A DNA stretch of 64,000 nucleotides, taken from Bacteroides sp. 51 (GTDB lineage: Bacteria; Bacteroidota; Bacteroidia; Bacteroidales; Bacteroidaceae). The DNA is taken from NCBI RefSeq assembly GCF_010500965.1, contig NZ_QVMI01000001.1:1-64000 (forward strand), given 5' to 3'. The position numbers and the translations under genes are program-made. How positions within the stretch are numbered: position 1 is the stretch's first letter; each line of letters opens with the position of its first letter. This document shows positions 34,766 through 43,959 of the stretch, piece after piece. The notes under the pieces are model-generated. The model did no database searches. It was not told the DNA's origin and saw only the letters and a list, made by a program, of their open reading frames with translations.

Positions 34766-37723
34766 TTAAAATCCTAGGTTTAGTCCGAACACAATGGTTC
34801 TTGGCATAGGGTACATGTCTTCCCAAGCCGTACCACCGCTTTCCGGGTCAGCGCCGATCCAATCGGTAAAGGTATAGAGGTTCTTTCCGCTAACCGACAG
34901 GCGTAGGGTGGATATACCGACCTTATTCAATAACTTCTGGGGTACATCGTAGGTTAAGGCCACATCTTGTATGCGCACAAAGTTGCGGCTGTAATACCAG
35001 TTGTGGTTATACTTGTTTTCGTGCATGAGCGAGGGTCGGGTATTGGATTTGTTCTCGGGTGTCCACCAACCCACATCAATAAAGTTCAGCGAACGTTCTA
35101 CGGGGCCTCTTCCCACCAACCCGAAGCTGGACTTCCATCCCTGCATAGCGTTGATGAATATGGAAAGATTGAAGTTTTTATACCTGAAATTGTTATTGAT
35201 ACCCCATCGGTACTTGGGTTGTCCGCCCTGCCCGATAATTTTACGGTCTTTATCGGCTGTAATGTTTCCATCGCCATCAATGTCCTTCACCTTCGTGTAA
35301 CCGGGTTTGAAGCCTACGGGCAGGTCGTCGCCTTCCTGATAAATCCCGTCGAATACATAGTCGTAGTAAACGGTGATGGGTTGGCCTATGAACCAGTTGT
35401 TACCGACATCGTCGTCTTCCTTTCCATCGCCATCTGTATCGGATCTGTAAAGATGTACAATCTTGTTGCGGTTGGAAGAGAAAGTGAAGTTGGAACCCCA
35501 TTCAAAATCTTTCAGTTTAACGTTTACGGTGTTCAATGTGATTTCTATACCGCGGTTGTTTACCTCGCCCAGATTGGTCCATACGCTGGGGAACCCGGTC
35601 ATGCGGGGCAAGCTGCGTTGCACCAACAGGTCTTTGGTATCCATGTTGTACCACTCGATGGTACCACCGATTCTGCCTTTGAGGATTTCAAAGTCCAGTC
35701 CGATATTGGTGGTATAGGTTGTTTCCCATTTCAATCCGGAGTTTGCCATGTTGCCGGGATAGTAGCCTAAAGAGGTAGTACCGCCATCGCCAAATACATA
35801 TTTGGTGGTACCCAACTTGCTCAACGACTGATAGGGGCTGATGGCCTGGTTACCCACTGCACCGTAGGACACCCTGAGCTTGAGCATATCAATAGGCTTT
35901 ATCTTTTTCATGAATCCTTCTTCCGAGATTAACCATGAGAGTGCTCCGGAGGGGAAGGTGGCGTATTTGTTATCGGCGGCAAATACCGAGCTACCGTCTC
36001 TGCGTACAGTGAAGGTGGCCAGATAGCGTTCTTTGAAACGATAATTGAAGCGGGCCATGTAGGAAACTCCCTGTACCTCATTGGCATCGGAGGCTACGGT
36101 TTGCGTTTCGCCCAGTCCCAGGTTGTTCCATCCCAGGGCATCGGAGGTCATCATAGAGGAGTTGGCTGTGGTATTTTCGAACTCCATCGCGTTCCTACTG
36201 TACAATAGGGTTACATCAATGTGATGGTCTTTGCCTATGTAGCGATTGTAGTTGATTATGTTTTCCACCATCCAGTCGTAGTAGTTCCGGTTCACTTTCT
36301 TGGCAGCCTTCATGTTGTTTTCCTTTGCTTCGTCCTGGCGGGTAGCATTATAGGCGTGCGACCAACGGAGGTTAGGAGAAGCGTTGACTTTATAGGACAG
36401 CCCTTCGATAAACGGAACCTTGATGTTGGCGAAGAAACCGGCAAAGAGATTGTTTTGTATTTCTTCGTTGCTTTTATAATAAGCGTCGTACAACATGTTG
36501 CCGGCTGCGTTCTCACCATCGGCCACGAATTCGCGGGGTGTTCCGTCTTCGTTGTAGATGGTTCCGTAGGGGCTTGTACGCATGAGTCTTTCGAGATTGG
36601 TTTTCACTCCGGAGAAGTTTCTGCGTGCGTAAATGGCATTTGTTCCGACGGTGAGCCAATCGGTTATTTTCGTTTCGAGGTTGATGCGGAACGATACGCG
36701 GTCCTGATTGTCGTTAAGCATAATTCCTTTTTCTTTAGACAAGGCGGCAGACATGTAGTAGTTCACCCGATCTGTACGGCCCGATATGCTTACGTCATAC
36801 GATTGCATGCCTGCACTTTGGGTTCCGATGTCCCAGGGATCGATGGTTTTGCCGGCCGTGTAGTTCTCGCCTTCATTGGGCGCCATATACGATGCTACCT
36901 GTGAGGGGTCGGCTTCTAATCCGGCTTCACGCCTGAAGTCGAGTATCTTCTGCACGTAGCGTTCGGGAGATAAGATCTTGACGGTGTGCCCGGGTTCCGA
37001 AAAGCCGTAGAAGGTATTGAAACGGATAACGGGTTTCTCGGAAGCGCCCTTCTTGGATGTAATCAGCAGCACACCGTTGGCGGCCCTTGACCCGTAAATG
37101 GCCGAGGCGCTGGCGTCTTTGAGGACTTCCATAGAGGAGATGTCATTGGGGTTGATGTCGGAGATGACACCGTTGTAGATGGTTCCATCGAGTACAATCA
37201 GCGGATTGTTGCCTGCACTTAAGGAGCGCGGACCGCGGATTAGTATGGAGCCGTTTTGTCCGGGGCGCCCGTTGTCGGTAAACTGTACTCCGGCTACACG
37301 TCCTCTAAGCGATTGGGTGATGCTGGTATTGGGCAGGTTCTCGGTTTCGGACATTTTGATCTTCGATACTGAACCTGTCACATTGCGTTTGGACTGGGAG
37401 CCGTAGCCAATGACAACGGTTTCGGTAAGCATGTTTACTTGTTCTTCCAGCACAATACGGATGTGGCCGGAGGTTTTAACTGCCACTTCCTGGGGGGTAT
37501 ATCCAATGTACGAGAAAACGAGAGTTTCGCCTGCACCGACTTTCATTGAGAACTGACCGTTAAGGTCGGTTATGGTACCTTGATTAGCATTTTTTGCTTT
37601 CACCGATACTCCGATCAGGGGTTCGTTTGCCGTATCGACAACGACACCCGTGATGTTTAGCTGCGCATAGACAACCATCGGAGCACATAACAATAACAGA
37701 AATAAGATTCTTTTGACCATCAT
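34766..37723 (-). CDS. SusC-family TonB-dependent outer-membrane transporter
   Basis: 985 residues. Signal peptide about 1-20 (VVYAQ), a carboxypeptidase-regulatory-like domain (about 22-98, GVVVDTANEPLIGVSVKAK), then the plug (ETVVIGYGSQSKRNVTGSVSKI, RGRVAGVQ, DGTIYNGVISDINPNDISSMEVLKDASASAIYGSRAANG) and a 22-strand barrel ending in a phenylalanine (FGLNLGF). No STN signalling domain, so no direct anti-sigma coupling. It pairs with the SusD gene that follows and is preceded by the permease and ribokinase genes. Confidence 0.96.
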   Translation of the reverse strand: MMVKRILFLLLLCAPMVVYAQLNITGVVVDTANEPLIGVSVKAKNANQGTITDLNGQFSMKVGAGETLVFSYIGYTPQEVAVKTSGHIRIVLEEQVNMLTETVVIGYGSQSKRNVTGSVSKIKMSETENLPNTSITQSLRGRVAGVQFTDNGRPGQNGSILIRGPRSLSAGNNPLIVLDGTIYNGVISDINPNDISSMEVLKDASASAIYGSRAANGVLLITSKKGASEKPVIRFNTFYGFSEPGHTVKILSPERYVQKILDFRREAGLEADPSQVASYMAPNEGENYTAGKTIDPWDIGTQSAGMQSYDVSISGRTDRVNYYMSAALSKEKGIMLNDNQDRVSFRINLETKITDWLTVGTNAIYARRNFSGVKTNLERLMRTSPYGTIYNEDGTPREFVADGENAAGNMLYDAYYKSNEEIQNNLFAGFFANIKVPFIEGLSYKVNASPNLRWSHAYNATRQDEAKENNMKAAKKVNRNYYDWMVENIINYNRYIGKDHHIDVTLLYSRNAMEFENTTANSSMMTSDALGWNNLGLGETQTVASDANEVQGVSYMARFNYRFKERYLATFTVRRDGSSVFAADNKYATFPSGALSWLISEEGFMKKIKPIDMLKLRVSYGAVGNQAISPYQSLSKLGTTKYVFGDGGTTSLGYYPGNMANSGLKWETTYTTNIGLDFEILKGRIGGTIEWYNMDTKDLLVQRSLPRMTGFPSVWTNLGEVNNRGIEITLNTVNVKLKDFEWGSNFTFSSNRNKIVHLYRSDTDGDGKEDDDVGNNWFIGQPITVYYDYVFDGIYQEGDDLPVGFKPGYTKVKDIDGDGNITADKDRKIIGQGGQPKYRWGINNNFRYKNFNLSIFINAMQGWKSSFGLVGRGPVERSLNFIDVGWWTPENKSNTRPSLMHENKYNHNWYYSRNFVRIQDVALTYDVPQKLLNKVGISTLRLSVSGKNLYTFTDWIGADPESGGTAWEDMYPMPRTIVFGLNLGF

Positions 37724-37779
37724 GGCATGTGTTTTTTAGTTTAAATGATATAAGATTAGATAAGATTGTTCGGGATTAC

Positions 37780-38790
37780 TTAACTGGCACCGGACCAGAT
37801 GATGAACATCAGTCCGAGGATAAACAACAGGAACATCAATCCGAGGTAGATGTTGGCGCTCTTCGGAACGCCTTTGAACTCTTTCCAGATCAGGATGCCC
37901 CAGAGGGCGGCAATCATCGGCGCACCTTGTCCCAAGGCATAGGAAACGGCGGCTCCGGCTTTTCCGGCGGCAACGTAGCTGAGCAAGGTACCCAACGCCC
38001 AGATCACTCCCCCGAAAACGCCGACCATATGGGTGGCAAACGAACCGGAGAAATATTCCTTGTAGGACACGGGCGAGCCAACGAAGGGCTTTTTCATTAC
38101 AATTGTATTGAAAAGGAAGTTGCTGGCGAATACACCTATGGCAAACATGAAGAATGCGGTGTAAGGGGTAATCATACCGGCTGTGGGATTCTCGAAGTTT
38201 TCCAGGTCCATAGCCGCCGCGACAAAACGGTAGAAGAAGGACATCAGTATTCCGGCGAAGGCTGCGAGCCAGATGCCTGTTTTGCCTTTCTTGCCTTCGT
38301 GGGGTGAGGCGGGCTTTTTACTTGCGGCAATTCCGTTGAGGACAATGGCTATTACTACAAAAGCAACACCGAGAAAGAGGGTCAGCGGATCGCCCTTCTG
38401 CGCACCGAAGTAGTTTATAAACACGCCCAGCACTAAAGCAAGTCCTACGCCCAGTGGGAAGGCTACCGACATTCCGGCAATGGATATGGATGCCGACAAG
38501 AGGATGTTGGAGGCATTGAAGATGATGCCACCCAACAGTGCGCTGGCCAGATGGGATGATTCTGCCTGGCAGATATCGTCCATAAAGCCCCGGCCGGAGG
38601 TGCCCATGCTTCCGAGGGTAAACGCCATCAGGATCGAAAAGATCAGGATGCCGATGGTGTAGTCCCAGTAGAAGAGTTCGTATCTCCACGTTTTACCTGC
38701 AAGCTTCTGGGTGTTTCCCCAGGAACCCCAACAAATCATCGTGATGACGCAGAGTAAAACGGCAAGTGTGTAACTACTGACTATAAACAT
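37780..38790 (-). CDS. Inner-membrane sugar permease (RhaT/GRP-like), RusT candidate
   Basis: 336 residues with ten predicted membrane segments and no signal peptide, of the drug/metabolite transporter superfamily sugar branch. Motifs include CWGSWGNTQKL near the start and GGVIWALGTLLSYVAAGKAGAAVSYALGQGAPMIAALWG in two adjoining segments (about 260-298). Lying between a ribokinase gene 12 bp upstream and a susC gene 57 bp downstream, it is the likely cytoplasmic-membrane importer of ribose, like RusT of B. thetaiotaomicron. Confidence 0.82.
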   Translation of the reverse strand: MFIVSSYTLAVLLCVITMICWGSWGNTQKLAGKTWRYELFYWDYTIGILIFSILMAFTLGSMGTSGRGFMDDICQAESSHLASALLGGIIFNASNILLSASISIAGMSVAFPLGVGLALVLGVFINYFGAQKGDPLTLFLGVAFVVIAIVLNGIAASKKPASPHEGKKGKTGIWLAAFAGILMSFFYRFVAAAMDLENFENPTAGMITPYTAFFMFAIGVFASNFLFNTIVMKKPFVGSPVSYKEYFSGSFATHMVGVFGGVIWALGTLLSYVAAGKAGAAVSYALGQGAPMIAALWGILIWKEFKGVPKSANIYLGLMFLLFILGLMFIIWSGAS

Positions 38791-38801
38791 ACTTGTAAGT
38801 T

Positions 38802-39716
38802 TTATGGGTTATTGGTTATGTTTTCTCTGTAAGGAATGGAGTTCTGCGCGCCCATTCGGGTGACGGTAACAGAAGCGCACTTGTTGGCAAAGGCGATACT
38901 TTCGGCGAGGTCTTTATTCTCCGAAAGGGCAACGGAGAGCGCACCGCAGAAGGTATCTCCGGCGGCTGTGGTGTCTACCACCTCGACCTTTTCGCCGGGA
39001 ATCTGTATGTACCGGTCGCCTTCTTTCAGCAGCGCGCCGAGCGAACCGAGGGTAATGACTACAATGTCGACCCCTTTGTTGCTTATGATCCGGGCTGCTT
39101 CGCGGGCGGTATCCCAATTGCTGACCTTGACACCGGAAAGTATCGTGGCCTCGGTGGCATTGGGTATGATCATATACAGATTCTTAAGCAATGCATCCGA
39201 AAGCGGCTGGGCAGGGGCAGGGTTTAGTATCACCTTGATTCCATGTCCGGCGGCAAGGGCGGCTGCATATTCCACGGTTTGAATGGGGATTTCCAATTGC
39301 ATCATCAGTATATCGGCGCTCAACACCATGTCGTTAGCTTTCTCGATATCTTCGGGAAGCAGGTTCTTGTTGGCTCCGGAAGCTACAACGATGCAGTTCT
39401 CGCCGGCAGCATCGACCGTGATCAGCGCCACGCCGGACGGATTGGTGGGATCGGAGAAGATATAGTCGGTGTTAATGTTTTCTTTCTTGTACAATTGCAG
39501 GGATTGAAAGCCAAACACATCGTTACCTGTTTTCGTAATGAAAGTAACATTTCCACCCAACCGACTGGCAGCCACCGCCTGATTGGCTCCTTTCCCTCCG
39601 GGGTTCATCATAAAGGTTCCACCGAGAATTGTTTCGCCGGGAGCAGGCAGTTTTTCGGATTTGATAACCATATCGGTATTACAGCTCCCCAATACTACAA
39701 TTTTGTTTGAAATCAT
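38802..39716 (-). CDS. rbsK: Ribokinase (second copy), first gene of the ribose-like operon
   Basis: 304 residues, PfkB family, with VVLGSCNTDMVIKSEKLPAPGETILGG at the N-terminus, NPGGKGANQAVAASRLGG, and DTTAAGDTFCGAL as the catalytic region (Ala replaces the first Gly of the usual GAGD). It is clearly a paralogue of the 28929-29852 kinase. Two ribokinases in one system is a feature of the B. thetaiotaomicron ribose locus. As the first gene after the divergent gap, the operon promoter should lie between 39717 and about 39970, where I found no consensus match. Confidence 0.93.
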   Translation of the reverse strand: MISNKIVVLGSCNTDMVIKSEKLPAPGETILGGTFMMNPGGKGANQAVAASRLGGNVTFITKTGNDVFGFQSLQLYKKENINTDYIFSDPTNPSGVALITVDAAGENCIVVASGANKNLLPEDIEKANDMVLSADILMMQLEIPIQTVEYAAALAAGHGIKVILNPAPAQPLSDALLKNLYMIIPNATEATILSGVKVSNWDTAREAARIISNKGVDIVVITLGSLGALLKEGDRYIQIPGEKVEVVDTTAAGDTFCGALSVALSENKDLAESIAFANKCASVTVTRMGAQNSIPYRENITNNP

Positions 39717-40139
39717 ATGAATAGTTTATAAGGTTAATGAATAAGGTGTATTCTGGTAACGTCTGCCCGATTACATGATCGGACAGTACAAATAAAGAGG
39801 AAGTACGGAAGTTTAAAAAACGAATTATAACAGGATAAGAGGAATACAAAAGAGTAAATACGAAACTAAAACCACTGCAACAAACTGATTACAAGCATCT
39901 TAAAATCTTTAATTTTTTCAATTCAGAAGTTTCACAACCAGAATTTTATGCTCGAAATACCAGGAAGAAATTATGCCGGTAGCATTTCGTTTGGATGCTA
40001 GTAGCATTCGTTTCAAATGCCAGTAGCATTTCGCCCGGATGCCAGTAGCATTTGGAGCGGATGCCAGTAGCATTTTTTTGTATGAGTACTAAACCGCACC
40101 TCGAACGTCTTACACATAATTATATTATAGTATAGTAAG
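39717..40139. other. Divergent intergenic region between the two catabolic operons
   Basis: 423 bp without a gene. It holds a 22-bp-period ATGC array (39973-40082), AT-rich sequence on both sides, and no consensus promoter that I could recognise on either strand. Both the ribose-like operon (-) and the acid-sugar operon (+) must start from here. Confidence 0.7.
39973..40082. repeat. 22-bp-period palindrome array 4 (ATGCCAGTAGCAT)
   Basis: Five units start at 39973, 39995, 40017, 40039 and 40061, exactly 22 bp apart. The core ATGCYRGTAGCATT (arms AATGC/GCATT around a short centre) is followed by about 8 variable bases, several ending CGG. The sequence is unrelated to the GAGAAA arrays, yet unit length, core length and copy number are the same. 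Confidence 0.93.
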
Positions 40140-41087
40140 ATGAAAGACAGCAAATACCGGGGCGTTGTAGTCCCCATGATTACCCCCGTCACCGAACAGG
40201 GCGAGTTAGACATTCAGGCAGTAGAGAAGATTATCGAGCTTTTTGCCAAACATGGCGTTTCTCCCCTACTGATGGGAACCACCGGCGAAGGCAATTCCGT
40301 TTCGCCCCAGCAAGGCTATCTCTTCGTTAAAACAGCAGCGGCAACGGCGGCGGCAAGGTGCCGCGCCCAGGTTTCCATGCGGGAGGGGGCAGCGTGCCCC
40401 GGCGAGGTTCCAATGCTGATCTATGCCGGACTGAATGGCTGTTGCGTAAGCGAACATATCCGCTCGGCAAATCAATATCACCAACTCGGGGCAGATGTAA
40501 TCGTAGCCACCCTACCCAGCTACTACGCCTTGACCGATGAGCAAATATACAACTACTACAAAACCCTGGCCGATAACATCACCGCTCCGTTGATGCTTTA
40601 CAACATCAAAGCAACCACCCACATGAGCATCCCGGTAGAAGTCGTAAAACGTCTCAGCAACCACCCCAACATCGTAGGGCTGAAAGATTCCGAGCGCGAC
40701 CTGGAACGTATGGAAGCCTGCCTGGCTATCTCTAAAGACAACCCGGACTTTGCCTACTTCTGCGGATGGGCAGCGCAATCGGCCAGTAGCGTACTGAATG
40801 GCGCAGATGGTATCGTGCCCAGCACCGGCAACTTCACCCCCGAACTGTTTGCCGAACTATACGACGCTGCCGTTTCCGGCGATGCCGGCAAAGCGAACGA
40901 CCTCCAAAAGAAAACCGACGAGATTGCCCGCATCTATCAGGAAGGACGCACGCTCGGCCAGTCACTTGCTGCCCTTAAAGTAATGATGAATACCCAAAAG
41001 CTTTGTCAGCCCTGGATGCTCGCTCCTCTGACCCGCCTGTCGGCCGAAGAAGAAAAAGAAATTATAGGTAAAACAGCCGGCATATAA
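40140..41087 (+). CDS. DHDPS/NAL-family aldolase carrying an in-frame palindromic repeat
   Basis: 315 residues. GTTGEGN (about 46-52), Y154 (LMLYNIK) and the Schiff-base K182 (VGLKDS) are intact. Between the GTTGE loop and VPMLIYAGLNG there are about 39 residues where family members have about 23. The extra 16 or so (within TAAARCRAQVSMREGAACPG) are encoded by the dispersed repeat GCGGCAAGGTGCCGC plus its CCAGGTTTCCATGC tail. The frame is preserved, so the protein may still fold, but the insertion is close to the active-site face. As first gene of the operon it probably cleaves a 2-keto-3-deoxy acid sugar. Confidence 0.88.
   Translation: MKDSKYRGVVVPMITPVTEQGELDIQAVEKIIELFAKHGVSPLLMGTTGEGNSVSPQQGYLFVKTAAATAAARCRAQVSMREGAACPGEVPMLIYAGLNGCCVSEHIRSANQYHQLGADVIVATLPSYYALTDEQIYNYYKTLADNITAPLMLYNIKATTHMSIPVEVVKRLSNHPNIVGLKDSERDLERMEACLAISKDNPDFAYFCGWAAQSASSVLNGADGIVPSTGNFTPELFAELYDAAVSGDAGKANDLQKKTDEIARIYQEGRTLGQSLAALKVMMNTQKLCQPWMLAPLTRLSAEEEKEIIGKTAGI
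40350..40403. repeat. Palindromic repeat inside an aldolase coding sequence
   Basis: GCGGCAAGGTGCCGC (40350-40364) followed by GCCCAGGTTTCCATGC and then GGGGGCAGCGTGCCCC. The 15-mer is identical to copies at 11101, 13384 (reverse) and 14825, which are all intergenic. Here it is translated. Confidence 0.9.
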
Positions 41088-41117
41088 TAAAAACCCATTA
41101 ACCCTTATACAACTACC

Positions 41118-42719
41118 ATGAAAGAACCACTTATACACTGGGTCGACCTCAGTATCGTTATCATATCCGTCATCGCTGCCATAGGCGTTGGGTTATACTT
41201 CTCGCGCCGGCAAAAGAGTACAGACAACTACTTTGCCGGAGGACGCAACATTCCCGCATGGGCCATCGGCATGTCCATATTCGCCACACTGATTAGTAGC
41301 GTAACCTTCCTGGCCTATCCCGGTGCAGCCTACGCTTCAAACTGGATACTGCTTGTACAAGGACTCATGGTGCCCGTTGTGCTGATTGCCCTTGTCGGAG
41401 TCATCGTGCCCCTGTTCCGCCGGGTCATCAAGCTCAGCACCTACGAATACTTTGAACGCCGCTTCGGACTGTTTGCCCGCATATACAGCTCGCTGGCATT
41501 CATCCTTACGCACTTCTCTAAAATGGGAACCGTATTCTTCCTCGTAGCTATGGCACTGGCACCCTTCCTGGGCATTGACATATACACCGTTATCATTGTG
41601 CTCGGAATCGCCATCATATTGCTCACCCTGCTTGGCGGTATCGAAGCCGTGATCTGGATGGACGTCATCCAGGGCTTTATGCTGATAGCCGGTGGAGTGG
41701 TCTGCGCGCTAATCCTCCTCTTCAAACCCGAGGGAGGCCCGTCGAGCGTTATCGCCACAGCCAACGAGTTCAACAAAATCAGCTTCGGCCCCTACGATTG
41801 GGACCTTACCCAACTCACATTCATCGTCATGGCGCTGAACGGAATCTTCTATGCCATCCAGAAATACGGCACAGACCAGACCATCGTGCAACGCTACCTC
41901 ACGGCGAAGGATGATAAATCGGCCAAGAAAGCCGCCTACATCGGTGTATTCCTGAGTGTACCCATCTGGACGCTGTTCATGTTTATCGGTACCGGACTGT
42001 TCGCCTTCTATCACATCACCGGTGCAGCCCTGCCCGACGGTATCAAAGCCGACGAGGTATTCCCTTACTTCATGGCCACCGAATTGCCGGTCGGTGTGGT
42101 AGGATTGGTAGTGGCCGCTCTTGCCGCCGGTGCCATATCCAGCCTCGACTCCGACATGAACTGCCTGGCAGCCATCGGCGTGGAAGATTATTACGTCCGC
42201 TTCAAACCGCAAAGCACCGACAAACAACGGCTTCGCCTGGGACGCATCCTGGTTGCCGTATCGGGTATAGCATCCGTCGGTATAGCCATGATCTACGCCT
42301 ATTGGGGTGGCGAAGGCGTGCTCGGCGTGGTGTTCGAACTCTATGCCATCTTCTCGGCAGGCATCGTGGGGTTGTTCTTATTGGGACTGCTCAGTCGCCG
42401 CGCCAACAAACAAGGATTGCTTGTGGGTATCATCGTTGCCGTACTGTTCACCGCCTATGCCATGCTCACCTCGACCAAGTTCGACTTTGGCGACGGACTG
42501 GGCAAACGAGTACTACTCGACCTGGGCGATCTGAACTTCAAGCACCATAAATATATGTTGGGAGTTTACAGCCACATTATTGTATTTGTAGTCGGCTACT
42601 TTGCCAGCTACTTCTTTAAAACACCGCTTGCCGATAAAGACCTGACGATCTACGGGTATTTTGAGAAACGGAAAGCCTCACCCCAACCCTCTCCAAAGGA
42701 GAGGGAGCAAGACAGATAG
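41118..42719 (+). CDS. Sodium:solute symporter (SSS family)
   Basis: 533 residues, about 13-14 membrane segments. FSRRQKSTDNYFAGGRNIPAW at the N-terminus and the SSS fold (GIEAVIWMDVIQGFMLI, AALAAGAISSLDSDMN) are typical; the last contains the sodium-site serines. It would import a sugar acid with sodium. The final 14 or so residues (ASPQPSPKERE...) are encoded by the left arm of a 34-bp inverted repeat and are not part of the family. The gene follows the aldolase by 30 bp. Confidence 0.92.
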   Translation: MKEPLIHWVDLSIVIISVIAAIGVGLYFSRRQKSTDNYFAGGRNIPAWAIGMSIFATLISSVTFLAYPGAAYASNWILLVQGLMVPVVLIALVGVIVPLFRRVIKLSTYEYFERRFGLFARIYSSLAFILTHFSKMGTVFFLVAMALAPFLGIDIYTVIIVLGIAIILLTLLGGIEAVIWMDVIQGFMLIAGGVVCALILLFKPEGGPSSVIATANEFNKISFGPYDWDLTQLTFIVMALNGIFYAIQKYGTDQTIVQRYLTAKDDKSAKKAAYIGVFLSVPIWTLFMFIGTGLFAFYHITGAALPDGIKADEVFPYFMATELPVGVVGLVVAALAAGAISSLDSDMNCLAAIGVEDYYVRFKPQSTDKQRLRLGRILVAVSGIASVGIAMIYAYWGGEGVLGVVFELYAIFSAGIVGLFLLGLLSRRANKQGLLVGIIVAVLFTAYAMLTSTKFDFGDGLGKRVLLDLGDLNFKHHKYMLGVYSHIIVFVVGYFASYFFKTPLADKDLTIYGYFEKRKASPQPSPKEREQDR

Positions 42720-42821
42720 TCCGTATAATACATCAAATGAATAAATAAAAAACAATATGAATATACAAAGTAATAATACCAACCCTTCTCCCTCTCCTTT
42801 GGAGAGGGCTGGGGTGAGGCT
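42674..42821. repeat. Inverted-repeat element joining two coding sequences (34-bp arms)
   Basis: Arms at 42674-42707 and 42788-42821 are inverted complements in 33 of 34 positions, each with an internal CCCTCTCCAAAGGAGAGGG-type palindrome. The left arm encodes the C-terminus of the symporter; the right arm encodes residues 11-21 of the alcohol dehydrogenase (SPSPLERAGVR). SPQPSPKERE-like tails are a familiar by-product of such repeats in Bacteroidetes proteins. Confidence 0.93.
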
Positions 42822-43956
42822 AACCCTTTTACAACCACAGAAAGTCGTATTCGGCACAGGATGCATCAGCCAGTTCTGCGACGATTACCTGCAACTAGGA
42901 CTCAAGCGGTTATTCATACTCACCGCCCCTCCTATCTTCCCACTAATCAGACCAACCGTAGAGAAGCTCGCCGAGAACGGCGTAAGCATCCTCATCTACG
43001 ACAAGATATTACAAGAGCCAACCATCAAAGACTTCTACTTCGTCCTTGAGCAAGCCCGCACATTCAACGCCGATAGTGTGGTTGGTATCGGCGGAGGCAG
43101 CGTACTGGACACCTCCAAGCTCATCGCCGCCCTTATCGAAAGCGATCAGAAGGTAGAAGACATCTTCGGCACCGGACTGCTTAAAAGCCGCAAACGCTGG
43201 CTGGCCTGTTTGCCCACCACTGCCGGAACCGGAAGCGAAGTATCGCCCAACGCCATCCTGCTGGACGAGACGGATAAACTCAAGAAAGGAATCGTTAGCC
43301 CTCACCTCGTTGTCGATGCCGCCTATCTTGATCCGCAACTTACCGTAACCGTTCCGCCTAAAGTGACTGCCGAAACCGGAATGGATGCCCTAACGCATTG
43401 CATCGAGGCATATACCAACAAGTTTGCCCACCCCATCATCGATATGTATGCCCGGAAAGGCATTGAGCTGATTGCCGCTAACCTGCTCCGCGCCGTAAAA
43501 GACGGGAAAGACATCGAAGCCCGCGAAGCCCTGATGCTGGGAAGTTATTACGGAGGCATCTGCCTCGGCCCGGTGAACACGGCTGCCGTACATGCGCTAT
43601 CCTATCCGCTTGGCGGAGAGTTCCACATCTCGCACGGATTGGCAAATGCCATTCTGTTGCCTTCTGTTATGCGTTTCAACCGCAACTCGGATGTGCGTAA
43701 GTTTGCAGACATTGCCGTGGCATGCGGTGTACCCGCAGGAGCAACCGAGGAAGAAACAGCAGAGAAAGGGGTGGACTTCATCACTCAACTGTCTAAAGAT
43801 TGTGGCATACCAACCCGGCTTACCGAGATCGGTATCCCAGAAAATGCAGTCGGCCGCATGGCCGAAGCCGCGATGCAAGTGCAACGCCTATTGAAGAATA
43901 ATCCGCGGGAAGTGACAACGGAGGATGCACGTGATATTTATAACAGTCTATATTAA
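42757..43956 (+). CDS. Iron-containing alcohol dehydrogenase
   Basis: 399 residues. NAD-binding GIGGGSVLDTSK (about 110-121) and TTAGTGSEVSPNAI, then metal ligands in VVDAAYLDPQL, DALTHCIEAYTN and VHALSYPLGGEFHISHG. Family III dehydrogenases reduce aldehydes or oxidise alcohols; here it may handle the aldehyde product of the aldolase. The family portion begins at LLQPQKVVFGTGC (about 25). Residues 1-24 are largely repeat-derived. An in-frame GTG at 42814 is another possible start. The stop is followed within 10 bp by a doublet of family-A palindromes. Confidence 0.92.
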   Translation: MNIQSNNTNPSPSPLERAGVRLTLLQPQKVVFGTGCISQFCDDYLQLGLKRLFILTAPPIFPLIRPTVEKLAENGVSILIYDKILQEPTIKDFYFVLEQARTFNADSVVGIGGGSVLDTSKLIAALIESDQKVEDIFGTGLLKSRKRWLACLPTTAGTGSEVSPNAILLDETDKLKKGIVSPHLVVDAAYLDPQLTVTVPPKVTAETGMDALTHCIEAYTNKFAHPIIDMYARKGIELIAANLLRAVKDGKDIEAREALMLGSYYGGICLGPVNTAAVHALSYPLGGEFHISHGLANAILLPSVMRFNRNSDVRKFADIAVACGVPAGATEEETAEKGVDFITQLSKDCGIPTRLTEIGIPENAVGRMAEAAMQVQRLLKNNPREVTTEDARDIYNSLY

Positions 43957-43959
43957 TCC

